Of a stretch of 64,000 bases of DNA, positions 24,226 through 34,269 are shown one piece after another; the stretch's first letter is position 1; each line of letters starts with the position of its first letter. The position numbers and the translations under genes are program-made. Source of the DNA: Candidatus Zhuqueibacterota bacterium (GTDB lineage: Bacteria; Zhuqueibacterota; Zhuqueibacteria; Residuimicrobiales; Krinioviventaceae); NCBI GenBank assembly GCA_016928775.1, contig JAFGKD010000053.1, positions 1 through 64,000 of the forward strand, given 5' to 3'. The notes beneath the pieces are model-generated. The model was not told the origin of the DNA. It saw only the letters and a list, made by a program, of their open reading frames with translations, and made no database searches.

Positions 24226-26010
24226 TTATAGAACTTTACAAAACAGGCTATGCTCTGAGCTCGGCCGTACAAAAACAGATGTATCGGCCGGCAAGGTATT
24301 ATAGTTTTGCCGAAAGATCTGTACACGATGCCATCCAACCGAAAGCGTGCGACGGAATGGTGTTGCGACCTGTTCCGGTTCGTCATCTATCTTGACATAT
24401 ACATATCCATATTGAGCGGGCTCCTGCAGAATAACTGTCAAGTCGCCCGTGCCAACCTGCTCGGAAGATGGTAAAATCGTTGTTTTGCTCTTACTTAATT
24501 CAACAGTCGTGCTCCATGAAAAATTCGCCTTTGTTTCAATATAGGTCACCTTGAGACTTCCGAGGGGCAGCTCGATATCACATGGCAGATTTCTGGTTCT
24601 ATTCTCTTCACCTATACGAATTTTGTTGGCAAAAGGGACGCTTGCAAAGTTAAATAGGCTATTTGAACCGTTTTCATCAGTCTCTTCGCCTTGTTCTTTT
24701 TTCACGCTCATATCGTTTGAGAGCTCTTTTGAATCTACTGACGCTGAGCTTTGCAGATCACTGACTTTTTGGTTGTCCGCATGCAGCGCCGTGTAGGCAT
24801 TGTGCTGTGTTGAGATCGTGAGCACATCATTAGTAGAGCGCTTTTCAGATGAAATTCTCTCAGTTTTTCTCGATTGCTCGTGCTGCGGTGTTTCACTCGA
24901 CAAATTATCACTGACCACCATCGATATGTCATTGTCGTTGTACCGTTCCTCGGCAACGAATTCATCATAAATGCGTTGAAAGCGCTGCGCATCACGAGAT
25001 GAAAAGTGCGTGAATGCAGCCAGGCTCATGAGCGTCACCACAAGGACAAGAATTGTTATCGTACTATAGGCAATTCTTTTTTTACTACCAACAAGTTTTT
25101 TCGAAACCGGAGCAACCGTTGAAAAAAAGTCCCGAACTTTGTCCATAGCACATGTTGTATCAAAAAAAGGTGTGTCCACCGGTACAATATTATCTTCCTG
25201 CGGGCTGAACACATTGAGGATCGTACTATAATTGGCACGAAGGTGCGGATTTGGATCAAGCAGCGCCATTGCCAGGTCCGAAGTTTGTCGGGATAATTTC
25301 GTGTTGACTTTGTACGGAGGGGTGATAGTGGATAACTTTTCCTGTCTGAGGTCCGATACATTTTGCTTGGAGAAAGGTGATCTCCCCATTAAAAGCTGGT
25401 AAAAGAGGACGCCCAGAGCGTAAGCATCGTCGGGAATCGGATTTGCTGCCAAGGCCAGGTTTTCCGGGGGTATGCAGGCATACCCCGTGGCTGTTGTCCC
25501 CCGCTGCGTATCGTCTAAATAAGTAAAAAGACGTTCGGAGCCAAAGCCAAAAATTTTCACTTCATCATTGAATCTGGAGAGCAATACCACGTGTGGGCTC
25601 AACCAGCCATGGCGCAGACCACGAATCTGGGCGAATTGCAAAGTTTCGGTCACTTGTTGAATGATCGTAATAACTCGCCGCTCCAGGAGCGGGATATGGG
25701 CATCAAGCACGCTTTGCAGAGATTGACTGTAGAAATATTTATAGATGAAGAATTTGTATTCCGACGTCTCTTCATAATCATGCGGCACCAGGATATTCTC
25801 ATGCCGCAATATTGACGTTCTCGGAAGCAACCCTTTGAAAAGGGAGACAAATTTTTCATCGTACGCCACCGACGCGTCCAAAACCTGCAGCAAATGCCGA
25901 GTTCCCGAGTATATGCGTACCGCATCATATAACGTCCAGTAAGGTCCGGCGCCGACCCATTCAATATTTTTATAGCCCGGTATTTTTATTGAATCCTTCA
26001 CAGCACTCAT
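24226..26010 (-). CDS. Transmembrane pseudokinase with PEGA-like C-terminus
   Basis: 594 residues. Residues 10-270 align with Ser/Thr kinase folds (glycine loop VGAGPYWTLYDA, IRGLRHGWLSPHVVLLSRF, VKIFGFGS, Pro-Glu of the APE-like PPENLA, DDAYALGVLFYQLLMGRSPF). All catalytic residues are replaced: the VAIK lysine by Gln (LLQVLDAS), HRD by HGW, and DFG by GFG. A membrane segment follows at about 315-338 (ITILVLVVTLMSLAAF), then a Ser/Glu-rich linker and a C-terminal PEGA-like beta domain (YGYVYVKIDDEPEQVATPF). It is probably a non-catalytic scaffold or sensor linking cytoplasm and periplasm. It lies between comEC and the giant secreted protein in one operon. Confidence 0.85.
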   Translation of the reverse strand: MSAVKDSIKIPGYKNIEWVGAGPYWTLYDAVRIYSGTRHLLQVLDASVAYDEKFVSLFKGLLPRTSILRHENILVPHDYEETSEYKFFIYKYFYSQSLQSVLDAHIPLLERRVITIIQQVTETLQFAQIRGLRHGWLSPHVVLLSRFNDEVKIFGFGSERLFTYLDDTQRGTTATGYACIPPENLALAANPIPDDAYALGVLFYQLLMGRSPFSKQNVSDLRQEKLSTITPPYKVNTKLSRQTSDLAMALLDPNPHLRANYSTILNVFSPQEDNIVPVDTPFFDTTCAMDKVRDFFSTVAPVSKKLVGSKKRIAYSTITILVLVVTLMSLAAFTHFSSRDAQRFQRIYDEFVAEERYNDNDISMVVSDNLSSETPQHEQSRKTERISSEKRSTNDVLTISTQHNAYTALHADNQKVSDLQSSASVDSKELSNDMSVKKEQGEETDENGSNSLFNFASVPFANKIRIGEENRTRNLPCDIELPLGSLKVTYIETKANFSWSTTVELSKSKTTILPSSEQVGTGDLTVILQEPAQYGYVYVKIDDEPEQVATPFRRTLSVGWHRVQIFRQNYNTLPADTSVFVRPSSEHSLFCKVL

Positions 26011-26073
26011 TTTGGCTTTTTCTGATGTTACACAATATAGATAAAAGAAGCGAAATAAACAATCAAGCGAAAT

Positions 26074-28455
26074 TTATCGAGATCGCACATATCGATCCGG
26101 ATAAAAGACAAATTGCACCGCACCATGCTCTGATGTTGTCAAAATATGAGTCTTTTCGTTTTCAAATTTTGTTAACAATCCTTTCGAAGGCAAGTCAAAT
26201 CGGTTCCACTTTGCTACTGATACAATACCATATTTCGCCTTGAGTGCGCGCCGAAATGATTCAGAACTCGCGGTGCTGCTGCCATGGTGTGCTAATTTGA
26301 GAATCGTCGATTGAAGTAAACTGCCATAGGATAATATTGACGATTCTGCTGCTTTTTCAGCATCTCCGGTCATCAAAATGGTGTGTGTATAGTAGATGCA
26401 TTTAAAAACGAGCGAACTGTTATTGAGTTCCGAAGAATTTAAAGCTCCTTGAACATAGGATGGTGTGGGATGCATAATCAAAACAAGCACATCAATATCA
26501 ACGAGCAGCGTATCTCCGGCCTGGACGTATCGGATTGGAATATTTTTGCGGATCGCCAACTCTTCGATGCTGCGATCTATCTCGGAATCGGTTTGAAGAT
26601 GTGTTTTGACAAGGCGCCCAACCCGTATATTTTCGAGCAAATAGAGCGCGCCGCCAATATGATCTGAATGGGCATGCGTTAAAATCAGCTGATCAATTTT
26701 TGTAATGCCGTTTCGAAGGAGATACGGGGAGATGATCCGTTCACCACAATCAACGTATTGCGTGCAATCACCGGCATCCACCAGTACGGTCTTTCCCCGA
26801 GGTAGCTCAAAAAGGGTCGCATCACCCTGTCCGACATCAAAAAATGTCACCTTGAGGATTTTTTCATTTTTCAGATTCAACCATATGTGCGAGTTCAGCA
26901 GGAGAATGAACGCAAAAATAAAAATTTTGCGCACTTTTGGATGCGGCCATCCAACAAAAAGCAGGAGGCTCATAAAATAGAGACTGATCAAAAGCAGAGA
27001 TGGGCGCGGCATGGTTACATAGGCCAGTGGCACTGTTTGAACGGTCTTCACAAAAGTGATCAGACCGGAAAGCAGCAGCCAGACGACATTCAGATATAGA
27101 GCACCGATGCTGGCTGAAAAAACAGATATAAAAACAGCAACCATACCCAAAGCAACAATGAGGGCAACGGTGGGCACGACAACAAGATTGGCGAAAAAAG
27201 AGAGCAGCGAAACACGATTAAAATAATAAACCGTCAGAGGCAGAGTAGCAATTTGCGCCGCAACCGAGACGACAAAAAGTTTGATAATCCCCATCACGAC
27301 AAGCCATCCGCGCTCTTGCATAGGCATCAGCACTGGTCGCAGCAGGCGGTTTATAAGTTCATAGATGAGGACAATGCCCAGCACAGCGACAAAGCTCAGT
27401 TGAAAGCCGGCTTCAAACAAACTCAGCGGTGCGATAAAAAGGATGATAAATGCGGCAATGGACAATGTATTGAGCAGGTGTGAGCGTCGCTGCAGCAACA
27501 CGCCGAATAAATAAACAATCGCCATAATGGTGGCGCGAATAATCGACGGCTTTAAACCAGTGATAAACGCATAAAAGATCAGGCACAAACAGGTCAACAA
27601 AATTCGCCACAGTGTCGGCAGACGTACAAATCGAAAAAAGCCCAACAAGCCCGCCAATACGAATCCAACATGCAAACCGGAGACCGCCAGGACATGGATG
27701 ACGCCGACATTGACAAAGCTCTGGCGAATATTTTCATCAAGCTCGCCCCGCGCTCCAATTAAAAGCGCCTTGAGCAGCGCTGCCGGCTGTCCAGAAAGTG
27801 AGGAGTCGATGACCTGCAGGATAAAATGTCGCACCGGCAAAAGAATATGCCTAAAAATCGGATTCCCCTCCCCTTCTTTAACAAGCACGATATGTTTTGC
27901 TGAATACAGGCGGAAAATCGCGAAAATATTTTGCGCAGCGAGATACCTGCGATAGTTGAAATCGCCGGGATTTCTTTCACCTGCCGGAGATCGCAATTGA
28001 CCTCGTGCAACAATGCGATCGCCATATTTCAAATCATGGCGGGGTGCATAAAGCTGCAATAAACACGATCCATGGGCAGGGTAAACACGATGCAAAATCC
28101 AGACACTATCCACAGCGAGAACCGTGCGTTGCATCTCGCCGTGCATTTCCACCGGCCGACAAATAACTCCCTCGACTGAGACGATGTGGGGTAGATCACA
28201 AAATTTTACAATATGATTCGCCGTCTCCACGCCCATTTTTAACTCGAGACGGAGTAATCCAGCAAAAAAAAGCAAAAAAAGAATGGCTATTGAAGAGCCT
28301 TTGGATTTTACCTGAAATACAAGAGAACCGACAAGAAGCAAAACGAGCAAAAGGCAAAGCGGAACCACGGGAAAGTCACAATAAAATGACAAAATCAATC
28401 CTGCCATAAAAGGCAGCAGAGCCGTCATTGCCGGTTTGTTGACGAGCCAGCGCAT
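26074..28455 (-). CDS. comEC: ComEC/Rec2 DNA-uptake channel protein
   Basis: 793 residues with the complete three-part layout: an N-terminal OB-like DUF4131 region (VSVEGVICRPVEMHGE, GERNPGDFNYRRYL), the polytopic Competence domain (ALLIGARGELDENIRQSF, HVLAVSGLHVGFVL, TGLKPSIIRATIMA), and a C-terminal metallo-beta-lactamase domain from about 530 (FFDVGQGDATLFELP, LTHAHSDHIGGALYL, LKLAHHGSSTASSESF). It moves single-stranded DNA across the inner membrane during natural transformation; the beta-lactamase-like domain may degrade one strand. No pilus or DprA genes are in the window. It lies seven bases after coaE. Confidence 0.95.
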   Translation of the reverse strand: MRWLVNKPAMTALLPFMAGLILSFYCDFPVVPLCLLLVLLLVGSLVFQVKSKGSSIAILFLLFFAGLLRLELKMGVETANHIVKFCDLPHIVSVEGVICRPVEMHGEMQRTVLAVDSVWILHRVYPAHGSCLLQLYAPRHDLKYGDRIVARGQLRSPAGERNPGDFNYRRYLAAQNIFAIFRLYSAKHIVLVKEGEGNPIFRHILLPVRHFILQVIDSSLSGQPAALLKALLIGARGELDENIRQSFVNVGVIHVLAVSGLHVGFVLAGLLGFFRFVRLPTLWRILLTCLCLIFYAFITGLKPSIIRATIMAIVYLFGVLLQRRSHLLNTLSIAAFIILFIAPLSLFEAGFQLSFVAVLGIVLIYELINRLLRPVLMPMQERGWLVVMGIIKLFVVSVAAQIATLPLTVYYFNRVSLLSFFANLVVVPTVALIVALGMVAVFISVFSASIGALYLNVVWLLLSGLITFVKTVQTVPLAYVTMPRPSLLLISLYFMSLLLFVGWPHPKVRKIFIFAFILLLNSHIWLNLKNEKILKVTFFDVGQGDATLFELPRGKTVLVDAGDCTQYVDCGERIISPYLLRNGITKIDQLILTHAHSDHIGGALYLLENIRVGRLVKTHLQTDSEIDRSIEELAIRKNIPIRYVQAGDTLLVDIDVLVLIMHPTPSYVQGALNSSELNNSSLVFKCIYYTHTILMTGDAEKAAESSILSYGSLLQSTILKLAHHGSSTASSESFRRALKAKYGIVSVAKWNRFDLPSKGLLTKFENEKTHILTTSEHGAVQFVFYPDRYVRSR

Positions 28456-28462
28456 AAAGCAA

Positions 28463-29074
28463 TTATTTTTCAGCTTGGTTCAATAACCACGCATGCAGAT
28501 CATGCACGCGTTGTTGAAACTCCTCCAAGGAAGCATCATTATAAATGACATAGTCTGCGCGGGCTATTTTCTCATCTTGTGACAGTTGTGATTTGATTCG
28601 ATCGAGCGCTTGCAGCCTCGTTAGATTCTTCTCACGAGCGCGTTGCAGGCACTGTTCAAGCGGTGCAGCGATAGTCACGGATACATCACACTCTTTTTCG
28701 AAACCGAGTTCAAAGATGAGAGCCGCGTCGACAACTATATAGAGGCACAAAGACTGCTTTTTCTCTTTTTCTACAAGTGCTCGCACCCGTTTCAACATGG
28801 CGGGATGGACAATGCTGTTCAATTGAGCGAGTGCATGGGCATCCGAAAAGATAATATCCCCAAGCTTTTTTCTTAAAAGTTTTTGATGATGATCAAAAAC
28901 GTCCGGACCAAAAACCCGGCGAATGTTATCTAAAACCTGAGCATCATGCTCAACAACCCAACGGCCGGCATCATCCATATCGACGATGCAAGCACCTTGT
29001 TTGGCCAATAACATCGCGGCCGAGCTTTTGCCGCTGCCGAGAACACCCGTCAATCCAACTATGAGTTTTCTCAT
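28463..29074 (-). CDS. coaE: Dephospho-CoA kinase
   Basis: 203 residues. It performs the last step of coenzyme A synthesis, phosphorylating the 3'-hydroxyl of dephospho-CoA. The P-loop GVLGSGKSSAAMLLAKQG is at the N-terminus, followed by DMDDAGRWVV (substrate Asp), LAQLNSIVHPAMLKRV, VVDAALIFELGFEKECD and ARADYVIYND near the end, all typical of CoaE. The ATG overlaps the stop of the upstream subtilase gene by the ATGA pattern, so translation is coupled. Full length. Confidence 0.95.
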   Translation of the reverse strand: MRKLIVGLTGVLGSGKSSAAMLLAKQGACIVDMDDAGRWVVEHDAQVLDNIRRVFGPDVFDHHQKLLRKKLGDIIFSDAHALAQLNSIVHPAMLKRVRALVEKEKKQSLCLYIVVDAALIFELGFEKECDVSVTIAAPLEQCLQRAREKNLTRLQALDRIKSQLSQDEKIARADYVIYNDASLEEFQQRVHDLHAWLLNQAEK

Positions 29075-32000
29075 CGTACAATGGCCAGCTTGTTCATGTG
29101 GGTAAAATCCGCACTGGAAATACGGTAAATATAAATACCGGAAGCGACATAATCGCCCCGCTCATTTTTCAAATCCCAATCCAGGTCACCATTGCTGTCA
29201 TATTTAACCAGTGTTCTGACCATCTGACCGCGCGAGGTCAAGATGTGCACGTGCGCCCCTTGTTGTAAATTCGCAAACGTGATAACTTTAGCACCGGAAC
29301 TGGACACAAAAGGATTGGGATAAACTTTGAACTGATCCCCATCGACAGTTAAAGCGGGAATATTCAAGGCAATAGCATCACCGCGACCACGCTTTGTGCT
29401 TTGCCCCTTCGCACTTTTGAGATTGTGCACGTGCACCAGAATCGTATCTCCCGCCGTGGCTAACAAACGAATGTCATCAGCTTTTAATTCCACCGTGACC
29501 GAGTCTTGCAGCCTCGCCTCGGTGACGATAAATTGATTATTGACCGCATAGTTATCCGGATTCTCAACCGATGTTTTCAGCATCGCCTGACTAAAGACAA
29601 TATTTATTGATCCCCGGCTCGTTACCTCACCGTCGACAATATAGGGCATGGGGTAAACGGGCTCGACCATAAATATCTGCATGCTCGCCAGCGAGTCCAG
29701 CGGAATGCCAGACACATCTTCCAGATGTCGACACCGGATCGAATGCTCACCGGGTAACAACGGCTGCGTCAATGACAGCACAAACTGCTGCCCTGAGCGG
29801 TCGTGCGCAACAGATGTTGGGCGCACAACATCATCAACAAGATAGTTGGAGATATGGCGAGCCGTGTGATTCATCGGTGCGCTGAAAAAAAGTCGTAAAC
29901 TGGTGACAGACTCCTGGATAACCGACAACAGGCGCGGATTTTCGCCGGGAGATGCCTGGACAATCTGCGAAAGCCGGCTAAACGAGGGTGTTTTTTTGCT
30001 GTCAATTGTTTCTACAGCATAGTATAAAACCGGCATACCAATGACGGTCGAATCAATGTAGCTATTTTCTGCCACAGTGGCGATGATGGACAAATGCTCC
30101 GGAGCAGTACCACGATAAATGTTGTACTGTTCAGCGCCTCCCACGTTTCTCCAAAAAAGCCTGACAGTCGATTCATTCATTGGTTGTGCTTTAAGACCAA
30201 CGGGCGTCGCCGGTCCGGACGTGCTGCCAACGGCTTCAAAGGCGTAAATTGTATGGTTATCGCCGATCCATAATTCGTTTTCGCCATCGAGATCAGCGTC
30301 CGCGACAATCGTCGCACTCGTTTGCACTGGCGTATGATGATAGACCACGTCATAGGAATTGTCCTGATAATTGATCACATAAAAATCAGGATAAGCAGCA
30401 ATATAAATTTCATCCGCACCATCATGATCAATATCCGCGGCGGATACGCTGCTCAGGAAATCCCGTGTTGATTCATAACCAAACAGCCGCCATTCCGCGA
30501 CCTGTCGATAATCGTCATCGCCAAATTGATCGTAAACGTGATAAGTCCAGTGCCGGGCATCATAGTCATGTTCCGTATTCAGATTTGGATCGGAATGACA
30601 GCCGGCGATGAATTCATCCAGACCATCCCCGTCAAAATCGCCCGCTGCAATAAAGCCGATGCTATCAAGGAGGGGCAACCGATCCTGCCAGGAGAAGAGG
30701 TAATAATTATCGCCTGCATTTTCATATATATAAAGATCGCCATCCGAGTCACCCAACAAAATCTCCAAGGCACCATCGCCGTCAAAATCACCCATTTGAC
30801 TTAAAGGAACGCCATTAAAGTTTTCACCGTCGGTCGGATTGGGCAATTCGGCGACCAATTCATATTGGTTATCACCGGTTGTTTCGAAAATTTCAAATTG
30901 ATCCGTGCTGCCCTTTTCCCGGGGACGAACGACGCGTAAAACAACCTCACCCTTGCCATCCCGATCCAGATCCGCAAAGCGACTGGCCCAAAATTGTGTG
31001 GCGCCGTCGCCTTCCCAGCTTTTGGTCACGTTATTCGGATAACTGCCGGGCTGTGAGGCTTCATAAATATAACTGTTAAAGCCAAATCCGCACAACACCT
31101 CGAGTTTGCCGTCCTGATCGGAATCTCCCACATCCCTCGGAATGCGCGCTTTGACGGTGCTATAGACCTCTGCCATTGATGCCCCGTCAAACTCGTATAT
31201 TTTGAGAGGACCTATCGCGCCATCTTCGGTGATGGACATGATCAGCTCCGGCAAACCGTTGCCATTAAAATCCGATGTCTTGGAGATCGTCCGCCCAAAA
31301 GGCAGCGATAACAAAGTCGGAGAAAAAGACGTGACATCAACAGGCGGTGCACTGAGATCAACAGTATAGAAGGATCCATTGTTATCAACGGGTGTTTCGA
31401 GACCAGCGCCGTTTTTCACTTTCAGCCAAACGTCCAGAAGACCTTCTACTTCATTTTGGCTTAAATTATATCGTAACGAATTGGTTCTATAGGTTAAAGG
31501 TGTTTCAATAAATTCCTCGCCTCCCCGTCGATAAAACAAGGAGCCTTCGGACATATCATCGACATAAGCCTGTACCAGCGCCGAGTATTTATCTCCATCC
31601 AGCATCGGCAGCATTTCGAATTTATTGACCACCGGAGGTGACCGATCAATAAACAGCCTCGTATAGTGATGAGTGGGTGCGTGATCGGCGGACGTCACCG
31701 TCAATTTAACAGTGTACGCTCCTTCCAGGTCCGGCAGCTCCTCCCATGTTGTCAGCAAGCCATCGATAAGGCGTTGTTTTTTACCGGTGCTTATGCTTAG
31801 CCATTCTTGAGGATTATCACCCTCGCCGTAGTAGAGATCATAATGTCTAAAACTCGGACTCCAGGCGGAGCCATAAATCTGGATCGGAGCGTGACTAAAA
31901 CCGGCGTCAAGGGCGGGTTCTGATATATGGGCAATGACATGTGATTGCTGTTCCAGTGCCCAAAGGACGTTCAAACGTCCAGCGCCATAGGTATCATCCC

Positions 32001-33288
32001 AGCCAGGATGACCGAGATCGTCGGCGGCATTGACGAGTATCGCACGCACAGCATCGGCATTCAAAGCTGGCCGATCTGACAACACCAGTGCCGCTGCTGC
32101 AGACACATAAGGCGCAGAAAATGACGTACCGTTCCAGTTATGATATTCCGCATCCCTGTCCAGGCTCAGAACATAACTGCCTGGTGCGACAAGATCGACC
32201 GTTGCGCCAAAATTCGAAAAGCCGGCCAGTACATCGTTGTCATCCGACGCACCCACGGAAATGGTTTCAGCAAAACCGGAGGGATAATGAATTTCGTCAG
32301 TAGACGAATTACCGGCTGATGCCACCAGAATCACGTCCTGCTGGTAGGCATATTGAATAACATCCTCCAGGAGGCGCGAGACAAACACATCGCCGAAACT
32401 CATATTAATGACGCGAGCACCGTTGCTGATGGCATAAAGAATTGCCGATGCGGCGTCATCTTCTTCGCCATAGCCACTGCCATTAAAGGCGCGCAGATTC
32501 ATTACGCGGCAGTTAAACGCCAGCCCCGCGATGCCGATCTCATTATCCGCTTCCGCCGCGATGATTCCAGCGACGCCGGTGCCGTGACCATGCTCATCCA
32601 TCGGATCATTGTCACGCAATAAATAATCACCGCTGTCAGGATAGTTCGGCGCATCGGTAAAATCCCACCCACGAATGTCGTCGATGAATCCGTTACCGTC
32701 ATCATCCAGACCATTATAGTCACTTTCATCGACCTGGCCGTTGCCGTTGATATCCTCACCCCTATTGAGCCAGAGATTGTTGGTTATGTCCGGGTGGCTG
32801 TAATCGATGCCCGTATCGATAACCGCAACAAGGACCTCTTTTGTGCCGCGCTGCAGGTCCCATGCCTGTTCAGCGTGGATTTTTTTTAGCGCATATTGCT
32901 CAAAATAAAGTGCATCGTTTGGCCGGTAGTGCAGCCGGAATCTGCGGTTGAGGCTCACCTCCAGAGCGCCAGCTGCTTGTAAAGAGGCAATAGCAGCATG
33001 CGTGTCAGTTGCCTCCGGAAAATCCACCACAATCCACTGTGCCAGTTCAGTTTCAGTCCGCAGTGAGGCATGCGGAAATACCGGAGCGATGTGGCGCATC
33101 TTATATTCAGACAATACCGCATCAACCGCATGGCTGCCGGTCTTCATTGTCGTTGATATGTTTTTGGCCAAAGAGGGTGATTCGGCAAGCTTGACCAGCA
33201 CAGAACGGCTCGAAGCGGAGAGCGGCACAATACAAGCGAGGGTGAGCAGGTGGAGAAAACTGTTTTTCGTTTTAGTTATCAGCGGCAT
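29071..33288 (-). CDS. Secreted subtilisin-like serine protease with FG-GAP repeats and sorting domain
   Basis: 1405 residues. Signal peptide (LLTLACIVPLSASS), an inhibitor-like propeptide to about 120, then a peptidase S8 domain with the full triad: Asp in VAVIDTGIDYSHPD, His in DEHGHGTGVAGIIAA and Ser in NGTSFSAPYVSAAAAL. Calcium-like Asp-rich insertions (EDINGNGQVDESDYNGLDDD) follow the Asp motif. From about 680 there is an FG-GAP/VCBS propeller with repeated D-x-D-x-DG motifs (DFDGDGALEILLGDSDGDL), an FN3 domain near 1035, beta domains, and a C-terminal type IX-like sorting domain (VYPNPFVSS, GQMVRTLV, GIYIYRIS). Probably a surface or secreted protease. It starts 12 bases after the GT2 gene. 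Confidence 0.93.
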   Translation of the reverse strand: MPLITKTKNSFLHLLTLACIVPLSASSRSVLVKLAESPSLAKNISTTMKTGSHAVDAVLSEYKMRHIAPVFPHASLRTETELAQWIVVDFPEATDTHAAIASLQAAGALEVSLNRRFRLHYRPNDALYFEQYALKKIHAEQAWDLQRGTKEVLVAVIDTGIDYSHPDITNNLWLNRGEDINGNGQVDESDYNGLDDDGNGFIDDIRGWDFTDAPNYPDSGDYLLRDNDPMDEHGHGTGVAGIIAAEADNEIGIAGLAFNCRVMNLRAFNGSGYGEEDDAASAILYAISNGARVINMSFGDVFVSRLLEDVIQYAYQQDVILVASAGNSSTDEIHYPSGFAETISVGASDDNDVLAGFSNFGATVDLVAPGSYVLSLDRDAEYHNWNGTSFSAPYVSAAAALVLSDRPALNADAVRAILVNAADDLGHPGWDDTYGAGRLNVLWALEQQSHVIAHISEPALDAGFSHAPIQIYGSAWSPSFRHYDLYYGEGDNPQEWLSISTGKKQRLIDGLLTTWEELPDLEGAYTVKLTVTSADHAPTHHYTRLFIDRSPPVVNKFEMLPMLDGDKYSALVQAYVDDMSEGSLFYRRGGEEFIETPLTYRTNSLRYNLSQNEVEGLLDVWLKVKNGAGLETPVDNNGSFYTVDLSAPPVDVTSFSPTLLSLPFGRTISKTSDFNGNGLPELIMSITEDGAIGPLKIYEFDGASMAEVYSTVKARIPRDVGDSDQDGKLEVLCGFGFNSYIYEASQPGSYPNNVTKSWEGDGATQFWASRFADLDRDGKGEVVLRVVRPREKGSTDQFEIFETTGDNQYELVAELPNPTDGENFNGVPLSQMGDFDGDGALEILLGDSDGDLYIYENAGDNYYLFSWQDRLPLLDSIGFIAAGDFDGDGLDEFIAGCHSDPNLNTEHDYDARHWTYHVYDQFGDDDYRQVAEWRLFGYESTRDFLSSVSAADIDHDGADEIYIAAYPDFYVINYQDNSYDVVYHHTPVQTSATIVADADLDGENELWIGDNHTIYAFEAVGSTSGPATPVGLKAQPMNESTVRLFWRNVGGAEQYNIYRGTAPEHLSIIATVAENSYIDSTVIGMPVLYYAVETIDSKKTPSFSRLSQIVQASPGENPRLLSVIQESVTSLRLFFSAPMNHTARHISNYLVDDVVRPTSVAHDRSGQQFVLSLTQPLLPGEHSIRCRHLEDVSGIPLDSLASMQIFMVEPVYPMPYIVDGEVTSRGSINIVFSQAMLKTSVENPDNYAVNNQFIVTEARLQDSVTVELKADDIRLLATAGDTILVHVHNLKSAKGQSTKRGRGDAIALNIPALTVDGDQFKVYPNPFVSSSGAKVITFANLQQGAHVHILTSRGQMVRTLVKYDSNGDLDWDLKNERGDYVASGIYIYRISSADFTHMNKLAIVR

Positions 33289-33300
33289 GTATATCAGTTC

Positions 33301-34194
33301 TCACAGATATTTTGCATTGACCAACAAACGCAGTGGCGTCGCTGTCAGCAATAATAAATGAATGATGCGTGTTGCGCATTTGTCATACCAATTCGTATCA
33401 TGTTTGGAAAAATAATCAACAAATGATCGATGTGAAGAGATGATCATGTGTGCTCGTTTTTGCTTCACACTCGCACCTCGAAGATGATAGACGTAAACTG
33501 TGGCAATATAACGAATCCGCCATCCCAGCTTTTTGATGCGATAGCACCAGTCCACATCACTAAAAAACATCGGAAAAGAATCGTCCAGGTATCCGACGAC
33601 AGCAAGAACGTCGTGTCGCGTGAGCAAGAAGGCGCCTTGTGGTTGGTCAACATCACGCGACACCTGGTGATCAAAATCTGGCATTCTCCAACCATTAAAA
33701 AAGGGATTTTTATGAAAAAGTTTTGACAATCCCAAAAACTCAAAAACGACATCTCGTTTCTTTGGAAACCGGCGGCACGAGGGTTGAATGGTGCCATCAA
33801 GGAATCGCAGTTGCGGCGCCACGATACCAACTTTATCATCGTTCTCAAGCTCGCTCAATAGCGGCTCGAAGGGATTTGTCGGGAAAATAACATCAGGATT
33901 CAACAGCAAAACAAACCGACCGGCAGATAGCCGAAAACCCTGATTGACACCTTTGGTGTAGCCGCGGTTTACATTGTTATATATCTGTTCAACAGCAGTG
34001 AAAGAGAAAGGTTTCCAAAAATCTGCATCCTTGAGGATGGATAGAGTATTATCTGTGCTGTCATTGTCGATGACGACTATTTGAGAGGTGTAGGATTCGA
34101 GTGCATGCGACAAACTGGTCAGGCAGCGCGCAATAACACCGCTATTGTTGTAGGTCACAATGATGACGGAGATATCAAATTCAGGATTTTGCAT
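33301..34194 (-). CDS. Family 2 glycosyltransferase
   Basis: 297 residues. A GT-A nucleotide-sugar fold: VSVIIVTYNN-type N-terminus (ISVIIVTYNNSGVIARCL), IVVIDNDSTDNT, NRGYTKGVNQGFRLSAGRFVLLLNPDV (the DxD equivalent), QPSCRRFP, and GAFLLTRHDVL with SDVDWCYRIKKLGW. This set matches rhamnosyl- or galactofuranosyl-transferase-like GT2 enzymes. It would add a sugar to a cell-surface polysaccharide or lipid-linked glycan. The acceptor is unknown. It lies outside the main polysaccharide cluster, among envelope genes. Confidence 0.9.
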   Translation of the reverse strand: MQNPEFDISVIIVTYNNSGVIARCLTSLSHALESYTSQIVVIDNDSTDNTLSILKDADFWKPFSFTAVEQIYNNVNRGYTKGVNQGFRLSAGRFVLLLNPDVIFPTNPFEPLLSELENDDKVGIVAPQLRFLDGTIQPSCRRFPKKRDVVFEFLGLSKLFHKNPFFNGWRMPDFDHQVSRDVDQPQGAFLLTRHDVLAVVGYLDDSFPMFFSDVDWCYRIKKLGWRIRYIATVYVYHLRGASVKQKRAHMIISSHRSFVDYFSKHDTNWYDKCATRIIHLLLLTATPLRLLVNAKYL

Positions 34195-34269
34195 AGCGGG
34201 TGTTCAGAAAACAGGATGGTCGTGCGTTGACATCGGACCATCTAAAAATATCGGAAGGTCAGGGATCAT

